DNA from: Leptolyngbya sp. FACHB-321
GTDB taxonomy: Bacteria > Cyanobacteriota > Cyanobacteriia > Leptolyngbyales > Leptolyngbyaceae
Direction: 5' to 3'
DNA: 64,000 nt
NCBI RefSeq assembly: GCF_014695975.1
Contig: NZ_JACJPI010000064.1
Coordinates: forward strand, 248,001 to 312,000
The position numbers and the translations under genes are program-made. The notes beneath the pieces were generated by a model that saw only the letters and a program-made list of their open reading frames with translations, was not told where the DNA came from and did not search any database. How positions within the stretch are numbered: the first letter of the stretch is position 1; each line of letters opens with the position of its first letter. Below, in pieces: positions 7,372 to 16,156 of the stretch.

Positions 7372-9140
7372 ACCAACTCTTGCAATTACGGAAGCAAAGT
7401 CTTTCAAAGCAACTCTTGCTTGGCTTTGGGCTTTCCCTCCTAACAGTCGGCTTTGCAACCCTGTGGGTAAACTACCGTCTCATCCAGGAAGACTTAGCTC
7501 AACAGGTAAAACAACGCGCTCAAACAATTACGCAATCGCTAGAGTTTTCCACTGAGGGGTTGCTGGCGATCGAAAATCGCCATATTCTGCGGCAGGTCGT
7601 GCAAAATTACGCCACCCTGCCTGCCGTCATTGAGATTGTCATTGTGAACCCAAGTGGCAAGATTTTGGCACATAGTTCTCAGGACTCAGAGCACTCCTCT
7701 CATGGAGTCGCAGACAGCTTTTACACCATCGAGCACCCAGAGCTAGCTCCCTCTATTGAGCAAGCGGCACTGAAAGGTACGGAAGTTAGTCAAGCAATGA
7801 CTCTACATGGCAAACCTGTGCTGGTGCAGGTCTTGCCTTTTAACAGCGTACTCTTTGGTACTTCAGGGCAGCGTGGGCTGGCGATCGCGATCGTTGACCT
7901 GCAAGAGATGCAAGCCGACTCAAAACGTTTCTTCTACTCCTCTACTCTGGTTTTGCTAGTCGGCACGATCGGCATTCTGTGTCTCATTGGTGTTCTCATT
8001 CATCGAACGGTCTTACTTCCACTGAGGGTACTGAACGATGCCGTCAGGGACAGCAAACAATCGGGCGCTTTTACAATGCCCCGCATCACGCTTGCTAGCG
8101 AAATCCGGTTTCTAGCCATGACCTTTGACACAGTAATTCGAGAATTAGCTACCCATAACCAGCTCAAGTCTGAGATTGCTCAACGCGAGCAGGTTGAAGC
8201 AGAATTGCGGGAGAGCGAAGCAGGCGAACGGCAGAAGTCCCAGGCGCTCGAACAAACGCTTCAAGAACTGCGTCAAGCCCAAACGCAACTGGTGCAAAGC
8301 GAGAAGATGTCTAGCCTGGGTCAGCTTGTAGCGGGTGTAGCGCATGAAATTAACAATCCAGTCAACTTCATTCACGGCAATATCCATCATGCAAGTCAGT
8401 ACACACAAGATTTACTCGACTTGTTGGAGCTTTATCAAGAGCATGATCCAGCGCCTACCGCAGCCATTGAAACAACCATTGAAGACATTGACCTGGACTT
8501 TCTGCGGAGCGATTTGCCCAAGCTGCTCGTCTCTATGAAAGTAGGGGCAGACCGCATTCGCGAAATTGTGCAATCGCTGCGATCGTTCTCACGGCTAGAC
8601 GAAGCCGAAGTGAAAGATGTGGACGTTCATGATGGCATTGATAGTACGCTGATGATTCTCCACAGTCGGCTGAAGTCAAGAGCTGATCATCCTGCTATTC
8701 AGATAGTGAAAGAGTATGGCAACCTGCCCAAGATCGAATGCTACGCGGGGCAGCTCAACCAGGTATTTATGAATATCTTGAGCAACGCGATCGACGCGAT
8801 GGATGACTATAACCAGCAACGTTCACCTGCTGATTGTGTTGCGGAGCCGAGCACCATTACGATTCGTACCAAGCAACGGGGCGATCGTGTCGTCATTCAG
8901 ATTGCTGACAATGGTCCGGGGATGTCCGAGCAAGTGCAAAAGCGGCTCTTTGACCCCTTCTTCACCACTAAAGCCGTTGGTCAAGGCACGGGCATGGGGA
9001 TGTCCATCAGCCATCAAGTGATTACCGAACGGCATAAGGGTACGCTTCAGTGCAGTTCTCAGCCTGGGCAAGGCGCAACCTTTGTCATTGAAATTCCAAT
9101 TCGGCAGACACCTACAGGTAATACAGGCTTGCTGGTCTAG
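7359..9140 (+). CDS. Membrane sensor histidine kinase (HAMP, HisKA, HATPase)
   Basis: This transmembrane sensor kinase has 593 residues. Helix TM1 is near residues 20-38, an extracytoplasmic sensor region of about 150 residues follows, TM2 is near 192-212, then a HAMP segment and a Gln/Glu-rich coiled coil to about 310. The phospho-acceptor is His329 in the H-box GVAHEINNPVNF. The ATP-binding domain has N-box NQVFMNILSNAIDA (about 467), DNGPGM (about 517) and GTGMGMSIS (about 543). The start is a TTG overlapping the preceding lipoprotein gene; a second TTG at 7368 is possible. Its kinase core is nearly the same as that of the next gene. No response regulator is adjacent, so its partner must be elsewhere. 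Confidence 0.93.
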   Translation: MESLNQLLQLRKQSLSKQLLLGFGLSLLTVGFATLWVNYRLIQEDLAQQVKQRAQTITQSLEFSTEGLLAIENRHILRQVVQNYATLPAVIEIVIVNPSGKILAHSSQDSEHSSHGVADSFYTIEHPELAPSIEQAALKGTEVSQAMTLHGKPVLVQVLPFNSVLFGTSGQRGLAIAIVDLQEMQADSKRFFYSSTLVLLVGTIGILCLIGVLIHRTVLLPLRVLNDAVRDSKQSGAFTMPRITLASEIRFLAMTFDTVIRELATHNQLKSEIAQREQVEAELRESEAGERQKSQALEQTLQELRQAQTQLVQSEKMSSLGQLVAGVAHEINNPVNFIHGNIHHASQYTQDLLDLLELYQEHDPAPTAAIETTIEDIDLDFLRSDLPKLLVSMKVGADRIREIVQSLRSFSRLDEAEVKDVDVHDGIDSTLMILHSRLKSRADHPAIQIVKEYGNLPKIECYAGQLNQVFMNILSNAIDAMDDYNQQRSPADCVAEPSTITIRTKQRGDRVVIQIADNGPGMSEQVQKRLFDPFFTTKAVGQGTGMGMSISHQVITERHKGTLQCSSQPGQGATFVIEIPIRQTPTGNTGLLV

Positions 9141-9259
9141 AGTCGCAACCATCCAAACAGCGCGAGCTTACCATGCTGCGTTAACACATCCTTTGTTCAG
9201 GGCATGATGAAGACGGTAGTTAAAGCCGCTTTTGTCCTCATAGGGAGTGTTTGACGCGC

Positions 9260-11089
9260 ATGCAGTCCACCGAACTGAGCTTGGATTCAAACAATGAGGA
9301 AACTGATCAAGCCACACTACTGCGATCGTTTGCCGAGCATAGCCCGATCGCGATCGCCATGTTCGATCGCACGATGCACTACCTGTTAGCAAGTCGTCGT
9401 TGGTGTGAAGACTACGGCTTTGGCGATCGCGACGTTATTGGGCAATCTCACTACGACCTTTCTCCCGACCTGCCACCGCATTGGAAAGGTATTCATCAGC
9501 GGTGCCTAGCGGGTGCGATCGAACGCTCTGAGGAAGAAGCCGTAACCGACGTTGATGGCAATACCATCTGGCTCAAGTGGGAAGTCCGCCCCTGGTATGG
9601 CTCTATGGGCACGATCGGTGGCATTATCATTTTTGCTGAGTTGATTACAGAGCAAAAGCAACACGCTTTAGCGTTACAAGAAGCCAATGTCCAACTAGAG
9701 GCTAAAATCACAGCCCGCAATGCTGAACTAGAGCAGACCATTGAGCAATTGCAGCAAGAAATCTCGGAACGTCATGCTGCCTTGAACGAGCGCAAACATG
9801 TTGAGGCAAAACTGCAAGAACAAGAGCAATTTCTACGTAGCATTTATGACGGCGTAAACTGCTCTATTTTTGTCGTCGATCGACTGGAAAATGGTGAATA
9901 TCGATACGCCAGCCACAACCATGTGGAAGCAAAGCTCATGGGTCGTTTAAGTGCCGAGGTGGAGGGCAAAACGCCAGCCGAGGTGTTTGGTGCAACAGAA
10001 GGTGCAGCGATCTGTCAATTTCTAGACCACTGCGTTGCTACCAAGACAGCCCTGACGACAGAAGAAAATTTGACGTTTGATGGCAAATATACCTGGCTGA
10101 TGACTACCTTTAACCCATTATTTAATCAGGAAGGGCATGTTCATCGTCTTGTTGGCACCAGTTTTAACATTACTGATCGTAAACAGGCAGAAACACAGCT
10201 TAAGCAACAAGCAACGGACTTAGAGCACGCTATGCAAGAACTCTGCCGAACGCAGACGCAAATGGTGCAGAACGAGAAGATGTCGAGTTTGGGGCAACTG
10301 GTCGCTGGGGTGGCACACGAAATTAATAACCCCGTTAACTTCATTTACGGCAACTTAACTCATGCGAATGACTATACCCAGGATTTGCTTAGACTGCTCT
10401 CACTCTACGAGGAGCATTACCCTAATCCAGTAGACGCAATTAAAGCTGCGGTCGAGGCGATCGACCTGGAGTTTTTGATGGCAGATCTTCCCAAACTCCT
10501 AGTTTCCATGAAAGTGGGTGCCGATCGCATTCAAAAGATTGTTGCATCATTGCGATCGTTCTCGCGGTTGGATGAAGCTGAAGTGAAAGATGTTGATATT
10601 CACGAAGGCATCGACAGCACGCTCATGATTCTCCACAATCGGCTGAAGTCTAAGTCAGACTGTCCCGCCATTGAGATCGTGAAGGAGTATGGCACGTTGC
10701 CGAAGATTGAGTGTTATGCAGGACAACTCAATCAGGTGTTTATGAATATTTTGAGTAATGCGATCGATGCGTTGGATGAGCAGAATCAGCACCGCTCCCT
10801 GGCAGCATTCGCAGAGCATCCCAGCACCATTACTATCCAGACAAAGGTAACTGGCAAAACTGTGGTGATTCAAATGACTGATAACGGACCTGGCATTCCC
10901 AAAGCGGTTCAGAAACGCCTATTCGATCCCTTCTTTACTACCAAAGCTGTAGGCAAAGGTACGGGCATGGGTATGTCTATCAGCTATCAGGTTATTACCG
11001 AACGCCATAAAGGCAGTTTGAAATGCCGTTCGTTGCCCGGACAGGGTGCCTCTTTCATCATTGAAATCCCCATTCAGCAAACGTGCTAA
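9260..11089 (+). CDS. Soluble PAS-domain sensor histidine kinase, paralogue of the preceding kinase
   Basis: This is a cytoplasmic kinase without membrane segments. It carries a PAS domain at about residues 24-135 (HSPIAIAMFDRTMHYLLASR ... GGIIIFAELITEQKQ), a coiled coil to about 190, a second PAS domain at about 195-312 (FNITDRKQAE marks its end), then HisKA with the acceptor near His353 (GVAHEINNPVNF) and an HATPase domain with NQVFMNILSNAIDA, DNGPGI and GTGMGMSIS. The last 270 residues match the upstream kinase almost position by position, showing tandem duplication followed by replacement of the sensor half. An in-frame TTG at 9251 is an alternative start. It ends convergent to the MBOAT gene. 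Confidence 0.93.
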   Translation: MQSTELSLDSNNEETDQATLLRSFAEHSPIAIAMFDRTMHYLLASRRWCEDYGFGDRDVIGQSHYDLSPDLPPHWKGIHQRCLAGAIERSEEEAVTDVDGNTIWLKWEVRPWYGSMGTIGGIIIFAELITEQKQHALALQEANVQLEAKITARNAELEQTIEQLQQEISERHAALNERKHVEAKLQEQEQFLRSIYDGVNCSIFVVDRLENGEYRYASHNHVEAKLMGRLSAEVEGKTPAEVFGATEGAAICQFLDHCVATKTALTTEENLTFDGKYTWLMTTFNPLFNQEGHVHRLVGTSFNITDRKQAETQLKQQATDLEHAMQELCRTQTQMVQNEKMSSLGQLVAGVAHEINNPVNFIYGNLTHANDYTQDLLRLLSLYEEHYPNPVDAIKAAVEAIDLEFLMADLPKLLVSMKVGADRIQKIVASLRSFSRLDEAEVKDVDIHEGIDSTLMILHNRLKSKSDCPAIEIVKEYGTLPKIECYAGQLNQVFMNILSNAIDALDEQNQHRSLAAFAEHPSTITIQTKVTGKTVVIQMTDNGPGIPKAVQKRLFDPFFTTKAVGKGTGMGMSISYQVITERHKGSLKCRSLPGQGASFIIEIPIQQTC

Positions 11090-11166
11090 GTTGTCAAGCA
11101 TGGCTCAACTAAGGATGTTTTTCGGTCTGCCCCATCCTCCTCCTGTCATTGCAAGAGCTACTGATT

Positions 11167-12657
11167 TTAGAAATCGAAGTAAATGTAAGGTAAGGAATCT
11201 TTGGGCGCTAAAACCCAGACCGCAAACAAGCAGAGCGGCACGAGCATCAGCTTGATATGCCAGTTTAGCTGTAGTTTAAACGCGCGATCGCACAGATACG
11301 CAGCCCCCATTGCAATGCCCAAGCCCCAAAGCAGCAGCACGATTTGAAACGGTGCGAGACCGAGCGCTTCCAGGTACACTTTTTGGGCAAACTGCGCGTC
11401 AGCAGTATGTCCCCACAGACGCTGCACCACCAACCAGGACTCTTTCAAGTCTGGCAACCGAAAGAAAATCCAGGTGCTAAACACCATACTTTGCGTCAGG
11501 AACCACGCCAGCACAACGCCTGGTAAGCTTTGCCAAGCGCTTTTAAGCCAGGGCTGCCGCTGTGACAACGCTTCAGTCAGCCGATGAACGACAAGCGCGA
11601 CCCCATGCAGCAAACCCCAGACAACAAAGCCCCAGGTGGCTCCGTGCCAGATACCCGCGATCGCCATAACAATGACCAAATTCAAGCAGGTACGCAACAA
11701 GCCTTGCCGTGAGCCGCCGAGCGGAAAGTAAAGGTAATTGCGTAACCAGTCGCCCAATGTCATGTGCCAGCGTCGCCAGAAGTCTGCAATGCTAGTGCTG
11801 AAATAGGGAAAGTCAAAATTTTGTGGCAGGTCAAACCCCAACAGCACAGCACTTCCTCGTGCCATATCAACATAGCCGCTAAAGTCTAGATAAAGCTGTA
11901 GTCCATACGTAACAGTTGCTAACCACAGATCGCCGCTGCCCGCCCGTTGCAGGTTTTGAAAACTGAGATCAACTAAAACACCAAGATTATCTGCTAATAA
12001 CCCTTTTTTTACTGCGCCGCAGGCAATTAGCCATACGCCTTCAACCAGGCGATCGACCGTTGGAAACGTCTGCGTTTCGACTTGCGCTGCCAGCGAATGA
12101 TAGCGAGTAATGGGACCACTAATCAGCTTGGCAAAAAAAAGTTTGTAGGCAGAAAACTTGAGAAATTGTTGCGCTGCTGGTGCCCCACGATAAACATCTA
12201 CCAGATAAGCAATGCACTCGAAACAAAAAAAGCTTAGTCCCAATGGCACAATCAGGTTCGATCGCGTCCAGTTCGCGCTGTTTTGTAGGTCTGGGTTGCC
12301 CAGCACAGCCCCAATCGTTGAAAGCAAAAAGGGTATGTACTTAAACCCGACCAGCAGCAAGACATTGACCCCAATCCCCAGCCACAAGAGCCTCAGTCGT
12401 CTCCGATTCCAATCTTGTTGGGCAAACTGCCAGTCATTGTTACGCCAGTCAGGGGGAAGGTCGATCGCCTGCCCTAGCTGAAACGTCACCCATGTACCCG
12501 CCACTAGCAACGGCAGATACTGCACTTGAAAAGATGAATAGAAGACAATGCTAGCTGCCAGCAGCGCCCACATACGAAGCCATTGCTGCTGAACCGACCA
12601 GTAAATGCCGATTACGCTTAACAGAAACAGTCCGTAGGCGATAGAGATAAAAGTCAT
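11167..12657 (-). CDS. MBOAT-family O-acyltransferase (AlgI/DltB type)
   Basis: This is a polytopic membrane enzyme of 496 residues with about ten hydrophobic helices. It carries the MBOAT signatures WRRWHMTLGDWLRNYLYFPL (near residue 289) and the catalytic histidine in AIAGIWHGATWGFVVWGLLHG (near residue 335). Family members move acyl groups, often acetyl, onto extracellular polysaccharides or onto lipid-linked or protein acceptors, usually with an SGNH partner protein. No such partner is adjacent here, so the substrate is open; exopolysaccharide acetylation is the most likely role. The ATG at 12657 is directly before the first membrane helix. Confidence 0.92.
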   Translation of the reverse strand: MTFISIAYGLFLLSVIGIYWSVQQQWLRMWALLAASIVFYSSFQVQYLPLLVAGTWVTFQLGQAIDLPPDWRNNDWQFAQQDWNRRRLRLLWLGIGVNVLLLVGFKYIPFLLSTIGAVLGNPDLQNSANWTRSNLIVPLGLSFFCFECIAYLVDVYRGAPAAQQFLKFSAYKLFFAKLISGPITRYHSLAAQVETQTFPTVDRLVEGVWLIACGAVKKGLLADNLGVLVDLSFQNLQRAGSGDLWLATVTYGLQLYLDFSGYVDMARGSAVLLGFDLPQNFDFPYFSTSIADFWRRWHMTLGDWLRNYLYFPLGGSRQGLLRTCLNLVIVMAIAGIWHGATWGFVVWGLLHGVALVVHRLTEALSQRQPWLKSAWQSLPGVVLAWFLTQSMVFSTWIFFRLPDLKESWLVVQRLWGHTADAQFAQKVYLEALGLAPFQIVLLLWGLGIAMGAAYLCDRAFKLQLNWHIKLMLVPLCLFAVWVLAPKDSLPYIYFDF

Positions 12658-12934
12658 GCGGTGACAAGGAGTGACGACAGGTTTGGCTTGCAGACAGCCG
12701 ATTCAGCTTGCAGACAAGCAGTGACCCAGAGAAGTGCAGATGGCGTTGATTATAGTGAAGGTTGAGACATTCGCACAGATTCTTGCAGCAGTTGTGCGAT
12801 CGAAACACACGATGGCTTTTAACGTAAAGGGCGATCGTGACTTGCAGCACTACTTTTTAATTTAGGATCAAAATCTACTAACGATGATTTTGGTGCATCT
12901 CGTTGTGCTAGTATCTATTTTCGTGGACTGAAAT

Positions 12935-13016
12935 GGGTCGATGCCCGAGTGGTTAATGGGGGCGGACTGTAAATCCGCTGGCTACGCCTACGCTGGTTCA
13001 AATCCAGCTCGGCCCA
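12935..13016 (+). tRNA. tRNA-Tyr (GTA)
   Basis: An 82-nt class II tRNA. The acceptor arms GGGTCGA and TCGGCCC pair with one wobble. The anticodon loop CTGTAAA carries GTA, there is a long variable arm (GGCTACGCCTACGCT) and the T-loop GGTTCAAATCC. The CCA end is not encoded. It lies about 100 bp upstream of tRNA-Thr. Confidence 0.97.
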
Positions 13017-13112
13017 TCCACGATAATGTTGTAAGCAGTGAGTTTTAAGCTTCGAGTTAATCTAACTGGATTCTTTACTTAAAGCTAAAGCTCAAAGTTT
13101 ATAACAATGTTT

Positions 13113-13184
13113 GCCCGTGTGGCTCAGTGGTAGAGCACACCCTTGGTAAGGGTGAGGTCACGAGTTCAATCCTCGTCACGGGCT
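13113..13184 (+). tRNA. tRNA-Thr (GGT)
   Basis: A 72-nt tRNA with acceptor arms GCCCGTG and CACGGGC, D-loop GGCTCAGTGGTAGAGC, anticodon loop TTGGTAA giving GGT, and T-loop AGTTCAATCCT. No CCA is encoded. The Tyr-Thr pair on one strand suggests a shared transcript. Confidence 0.97.
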
Positions 13185-13504
13185 CTGTTTGTAAGAGGCG
13201 TTCAGCTTCTAAGAATAATTTTATTGGCATAAACCTGACACAGAGTTTATGTTAAATCGTAGTGTCAGGACGATCAAGTTGTTCCACGCTGTCTTTAAAT
13301 CAGTCTGGATGTCGCCAGAAGATTGCAGCCTATGGACAGCGCTCGTCGTCAAACGATCGTTATCAGACACCAGAAGGGAAAGTCTAGCTAAGGGTATAGC
13401 TCTAGCAAAGGGCTACACTACTGACGTACTCGCTCAAGATAGAGGGTCTAGAGAAGCATATACGGCATCATTGAAGTTGAAGAGCATTACCAGAGGCTAG
13501 AGTC
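13185..13504. other. Spacer after tRNA-Thr, no supported gene
   Basis: 320 bp. An 83-codon frame at 13249-13500 shows no domain, no biased composition and no good ribosome binding site. The segment most likely contains the promoter of the exported protein starting at 13505. Confidence 0.4.
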
Positions 13505-13855
13505 ATGAATAGAGTAATTGCTGTCCTCAGTGCCGTTGTTGTAGTTGGTGGCTTAAGTTCTGCTGCAAACGCACAATCTCGTCCCGTCAATGGTGCTGCT
13601 GCACTTAGCGGTCTGCAAAGTCAGGCGATTCAGATCAGTGCTACTCCTGCACAAGCGCCCTTGCTAAACCCTTACGAAAAGAGCACGATCGGCGTTTCTG
13701 GTTCCTCTGACAACCAAGTTGTTTATGAGCGACTAAACAACGATACATTTTTGGTTATAAGCCCTGTAAAAGACGACAGAGAGCTTTTGGATAACGTGAA
13801 TGCAGGCGATACAGGTAACAATCGCGTTCAAGTTCTCTTTCAACCAACGCTTTAG
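13505..13855 (+). CDS. Small exported hypothetical protein, 116 aa
   Basis: The protein begins with a clear Sec signal peptide (MNRVIAVLSAVVVVGGLSSAANAQ), with cleavage expected after ANA or AQS near residue 24. The mature part of about 92 residues is polar, with no cysteines and no repeat; its middle (PLLNPYEKSTIGVSG) and end (NNRVQVLFQPTL) suggest a small beta-rich periplasmic protein. I do not recognise the family. The ATG at 13505 follows a GAGGC purine stretch. It stands alone after the tRNA pair. Function unknown. Confidence 0.65.
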   Translation: MNRVIAVLSAVVVVGGLSSAANAQSRPVNGAAALSGLQSQAIQISATPAQAPLLNPYEKSTIGVSGSSDNQVVYERLNNDTFLVISPVKDDRELLDNVNAGDTGNNRVQVLFQPTL

Positions 13856-14076
13856 CCAGTCGTGCAGTTACCGTTTAAAACTAGACGCTAGCTTGAAAGG
13901 ACAGCTCGCCCCCTGCCCTTATTTTTGTTTGGGTAATTGAAAGGATGTTAGGGGTAGGGAGCGATCGTCACGCTTGAGTGAATGAGGCGTGTCTTGGATG
14001 AGCGATCGTACTTAAGTCCGTCTTAAATCTGTCATAAGAGTGGGGTCAAACTCTGGTGGTGAGACGAGAGAAGGCA

Positions 14077-14160
14077 ATGAGACGAAAGAAACTGTTGCAG
14101 TTAGTTTTGCCACTAGCGGCTTCAGTTTGCCCTCACCAGACCACAGCGCTAAGTGTTTGA
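14077..14160 (+). other. Candidate 27-codon micro-ORF with signal-peptide-like start
   Basis: An ATG with GAGAAGG upstream opens 27 codons: MRRKKLLQLVLPLAASVC followed by a short polar tail and TGA. The start looks like an export or lipoprotein signal but almost no mature protein follows. It may be the remnant 5' end of a lost lipoprotein gene, or chance. Confidence 0.25.
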
Positions 14161-14205
14161 GGGTTATAGATACAGTATGACAAGAAGCCTCTTTAAAGTG
14201 AGAAA

Positions 14206-14226
14206 GCCCGGTGCCAGCGACCGGGC
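14206..14226. terminator. GC-rich hairpin in the 13.9-14.4 kb spacer
   Basis: GCCCGGT and ACCGGGC form a perfect 7-bp stem around a 7-base loop. On the minus strand it is followed by TTTCTC. The whole spacer from 13856 to 14384 otherwise holds only the micro-ORF and the second hairpin at 14321. Confidence 0.45.
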
Positions 14227-14317
14227 GTTGTAAACCTTACTCAGGAGTTCATCAATGGCGAATGCTGCTGGCTTAGCTTAGCGTGCCCATACAGTTAGGC
14301 AGATAAACATAGTTAAA

Positions 14318-14343
14318 CAAAACCCCGATCGTTAAACCGGGGT
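14318..14343 (-). terminator. Terminator of the 107-aa exported protein gene
   Basis: Read on the minus strand, ACCCCG and CGGGGT form a stem followed by TTTGTTT, about 40 bp downstream of the stop at 14385. This is a reasonable intrinsic terminator. Confidence 0.6.
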
Positions 14344-14384
14344 AAAGCATCAGTTTTTAACTTTTTTGACTGCTTTAGCGCTTA

Positions 14385-14708
14385 TTAATCAGCATTGGTT
14401 ACCTTCTCAAGTGCTTTCTTAGCACCTTCTAGTAAGCCTCCTTGTTCTTGCTTATGAGCTTTTTGATCTTGGTCGTACGCTTCATCAAGAGCCTGCGGAT
14501 TGTTAACGGCATCTTTAGCCTCTTTTACGACTTGCTCATAAGCCTGTTCTGGCGTTTGATCTTTCTTGCTACTGTTGCTCATGCGTTCTTGAGCTACTGT
14601 TGCATAGCTAGGTTGCACGGCAACGAAAAATGCGCCTGACAAACTGATTAAACTTACTAAACCAATAACTAATAAATTCTTGCCTAAAAAGGAAATGATG
14701 CGTTGCAT
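14385..14708 (-). CDS. Exported small charged protein (low-temperature-induced-like)
   Basis: A 107-residue protein with an N-terminal signal or anchor (FLGKNLLVIGLVSLISLSG, then SYA|TV). The rest is very hydrophilic, rich in Lys, Glu, Gln and Ala, and predicted helical (KDQTPEQAYEQVVKEAKDA ... EGAKKALEKVTNAD). This arrangement resembles short cyanobacterial stress or low-temperature-induced periplasmic proteins that I recall, but the match is by style rather than by a strict motif. The start ATG follows GAGAGC. The gene has its own terminator at 14318-14343. Function unknown. Confidence 0.6.
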   Translation of the reverse strand: MQRIISFLGKNLLVIGLVSLISLSGAFFVAVQPSYATVAQERMSNSSKKDQTPEQAYEQVVKEAKDAVNNPQALDEAYDQDQKAHKQEQGGLLEGAKKALEKVTNAD

Positions 14709-14908
14709 GATAAGCTCTCCCGTATCTTTTGTTAAGTTTTACTTTGCTGAGATCGAAAAAATCTCAAGTGCATCTTAGGGGTTTGCTGAGTACTACGCCT
14801 TCTACCTCTAGACGCATTAGATTTCTTTGCTAATAGCTGGTTGCAAAGATGTTTCGAAATAGTTGCAAGTTTTAAAGTCAAGCTTGCGCCCTAAAACTTT
14901 TTGATTGC

Positions 14909-15142
14909 TTAATAGGGCGCGCCGCAGCGTGCCTGTAAATCTGCTTCAGGTAACCCAAAGCTTTGCTGTCGGCAGAGCAAAACTTGGGCAGTGCGTTGCT
15001 GAGCATAAATACGATGGGTAAACCAACCGATAGGTGTACCGGCAATCGTACCCAGCACCAGCCCAATGATCAGACTGGAAAACAGATTTTTTCGGGTAAT
15101 CTGCCGTTCTGTAGGTCGATGAGTAACAGGAGTTTCTTGCAT
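14909..15142 (-). CDS. Small single-pass membrane protein, 77 aa
   Basis: The 77-residue product has a basic, polar N-terminus (about 20 residues), one membrane helix (NLFSSLIIGLVLGTIAGTPIGWF) and a short soluble tail with two cysteines ending RCGAPY. Overlapping frames at 14878-15066 and 14946-15179 on the same strand are shadows; this one has an ATG preceded by a GGAGGAA-like sequence (TTCCTCC at 15144-15150 on the plus strand), which decides the frame. Short proteins with an identical C-terminal GAPY-type tail occur in cyanobacteria in my memory, but function is unknown. Confidence 0.6.
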   Translation of the reverse strand: MQETPVTHRPTERQITRKNLFSSLIIGLVLGTIAGTPIGWFTHRIYAQQRTAQVLLCRQQSFGLPEADLQARCGAPY

Positions 15143-15338
15143 TGGAGGAACCAGATGAACTGAATCTATGGTCTTGCATCTATTGAAGAAAAGAACGGAG
15201 CGTATAGCCTCCTTCTAGCTATAGACATTTGTAACGAGAATTCAAGAGAAGTTCAGTCAAAATTGCAAGCTTTCACACCATGAAGCACCTGTTAACTGCC
15301 TTTTGGAGGAAATCAGACATATACTGCGCCAACGGGGC

Positions 15339-15905
15339 TTACGGTAGCACTTTAACTGGAGTGCCTAAACTAACGTGTGAAAAGAGGTCTCTCAAGTCGC
15401 TGTCGTACATATGAATACAGCCGTGGGAGGCAGCTTTGCCTACACTGCTAGCATCTAAAGTGCCGTGAAAGCCAATCCAGTTCTTGCCATTTGTCCAGAA
15501 GCCAATCCAATAACCGCGCAGTGGGTTTCTAGGGTCATTAGCAGTGATGCGCTCATCAGTGAAGGGATTGATCCAGGTAGGGTTGCGCTTCTTTTGCATC
15601 ACGCGAAAGTTGCCTAGCGGTGTTTTCCACCCTTCCCGTCCTGTCCCGATCGGATAGCGTTTGATTGGGGTGTTGCCCTGATAAAGCACAGCCTGACGTT
15701 GATTAAGGTGAATTTCGAGGTGCGTAACCTTTGCGTTTAAGCGGGCTGCGTGCAGCATCGGATTATGAATACCTATCTGGTTGCTGCTTGCACTTAAAGG
15801 TAAGGCGGCGATCGACCAACTTGATAGCAAGCCTGTACAACAAGCGATCGTCGCGATCTGTCTAGCTTGTTTTGTTAACGCACTGAACTTAGCTTGACGA
15901 TACAT
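15339..15905 (-). CDS. L,D-transpeptidase (YkuD domain)
   Basis: This periplasmic enzyme forms or exchanges peptidoglycan cross-links by L,D-transpeptidation. The YkuD fold covers about residues 65-188, with HLEIHLNQRQAVLYQG at the beginning, GTGREGWKTPLGNFRV, the histidine in FHGTLDASS and the catalytic cysteine in SHGCIHM. The frame is open up to 16004, but the ATG at 15905 yields a proper signal peptide (MYRQAKFSAL ... IATIACCTGLLSSWSIAALPLSAS), so I prefer it. The C-terminus GTPVKVLP is typical of the family. It is divergent from purB. Confidence 0.93.
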   Translation of the reverse strand: MYRQAKFSALTKQARQIATIACCTGLLSSWSIAALPLSASSNQIGIHNPMLHAARLNAKVTHLEIHLNQRQAVLYQGNTPIKRYPIGTGREGWKTPLGNFRVMQKKRNPTWINPFTDERITANDPRNPLRGYWIGFWTNGKNWIGFHGTLDASSVGKAASHGCIHMYDSDLRDLFSHVSLGTPVKVLP

Positions 15906-16156
15906 CGTACATTGCTCCAGATTGAAGTGCTGCAACCGTTCATCTAAAGGAAACGGGCTGATGAGAAGCAGCATACGTCTACAATATGCCTCTTTCTGTG
16001 CCAATCTCTACACTAAGATAGATGACCATTCATAAATATTTAATCAAGTTCCCGAGCGAGAGTCCATAACGTGCTGGAATTCAGCAATTCTTCATCTCCA
16101 CTCATCCATCAAAGGACAGTTGTACAATAGAGCCGTTGTGCTGTGCGACACGAACC

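Noticed and set aside
13249-13500. 83-codon frame before the exported protein
   Set aside because: No coding features; ends just before a convincing gene and likely reflects promoter sequence.
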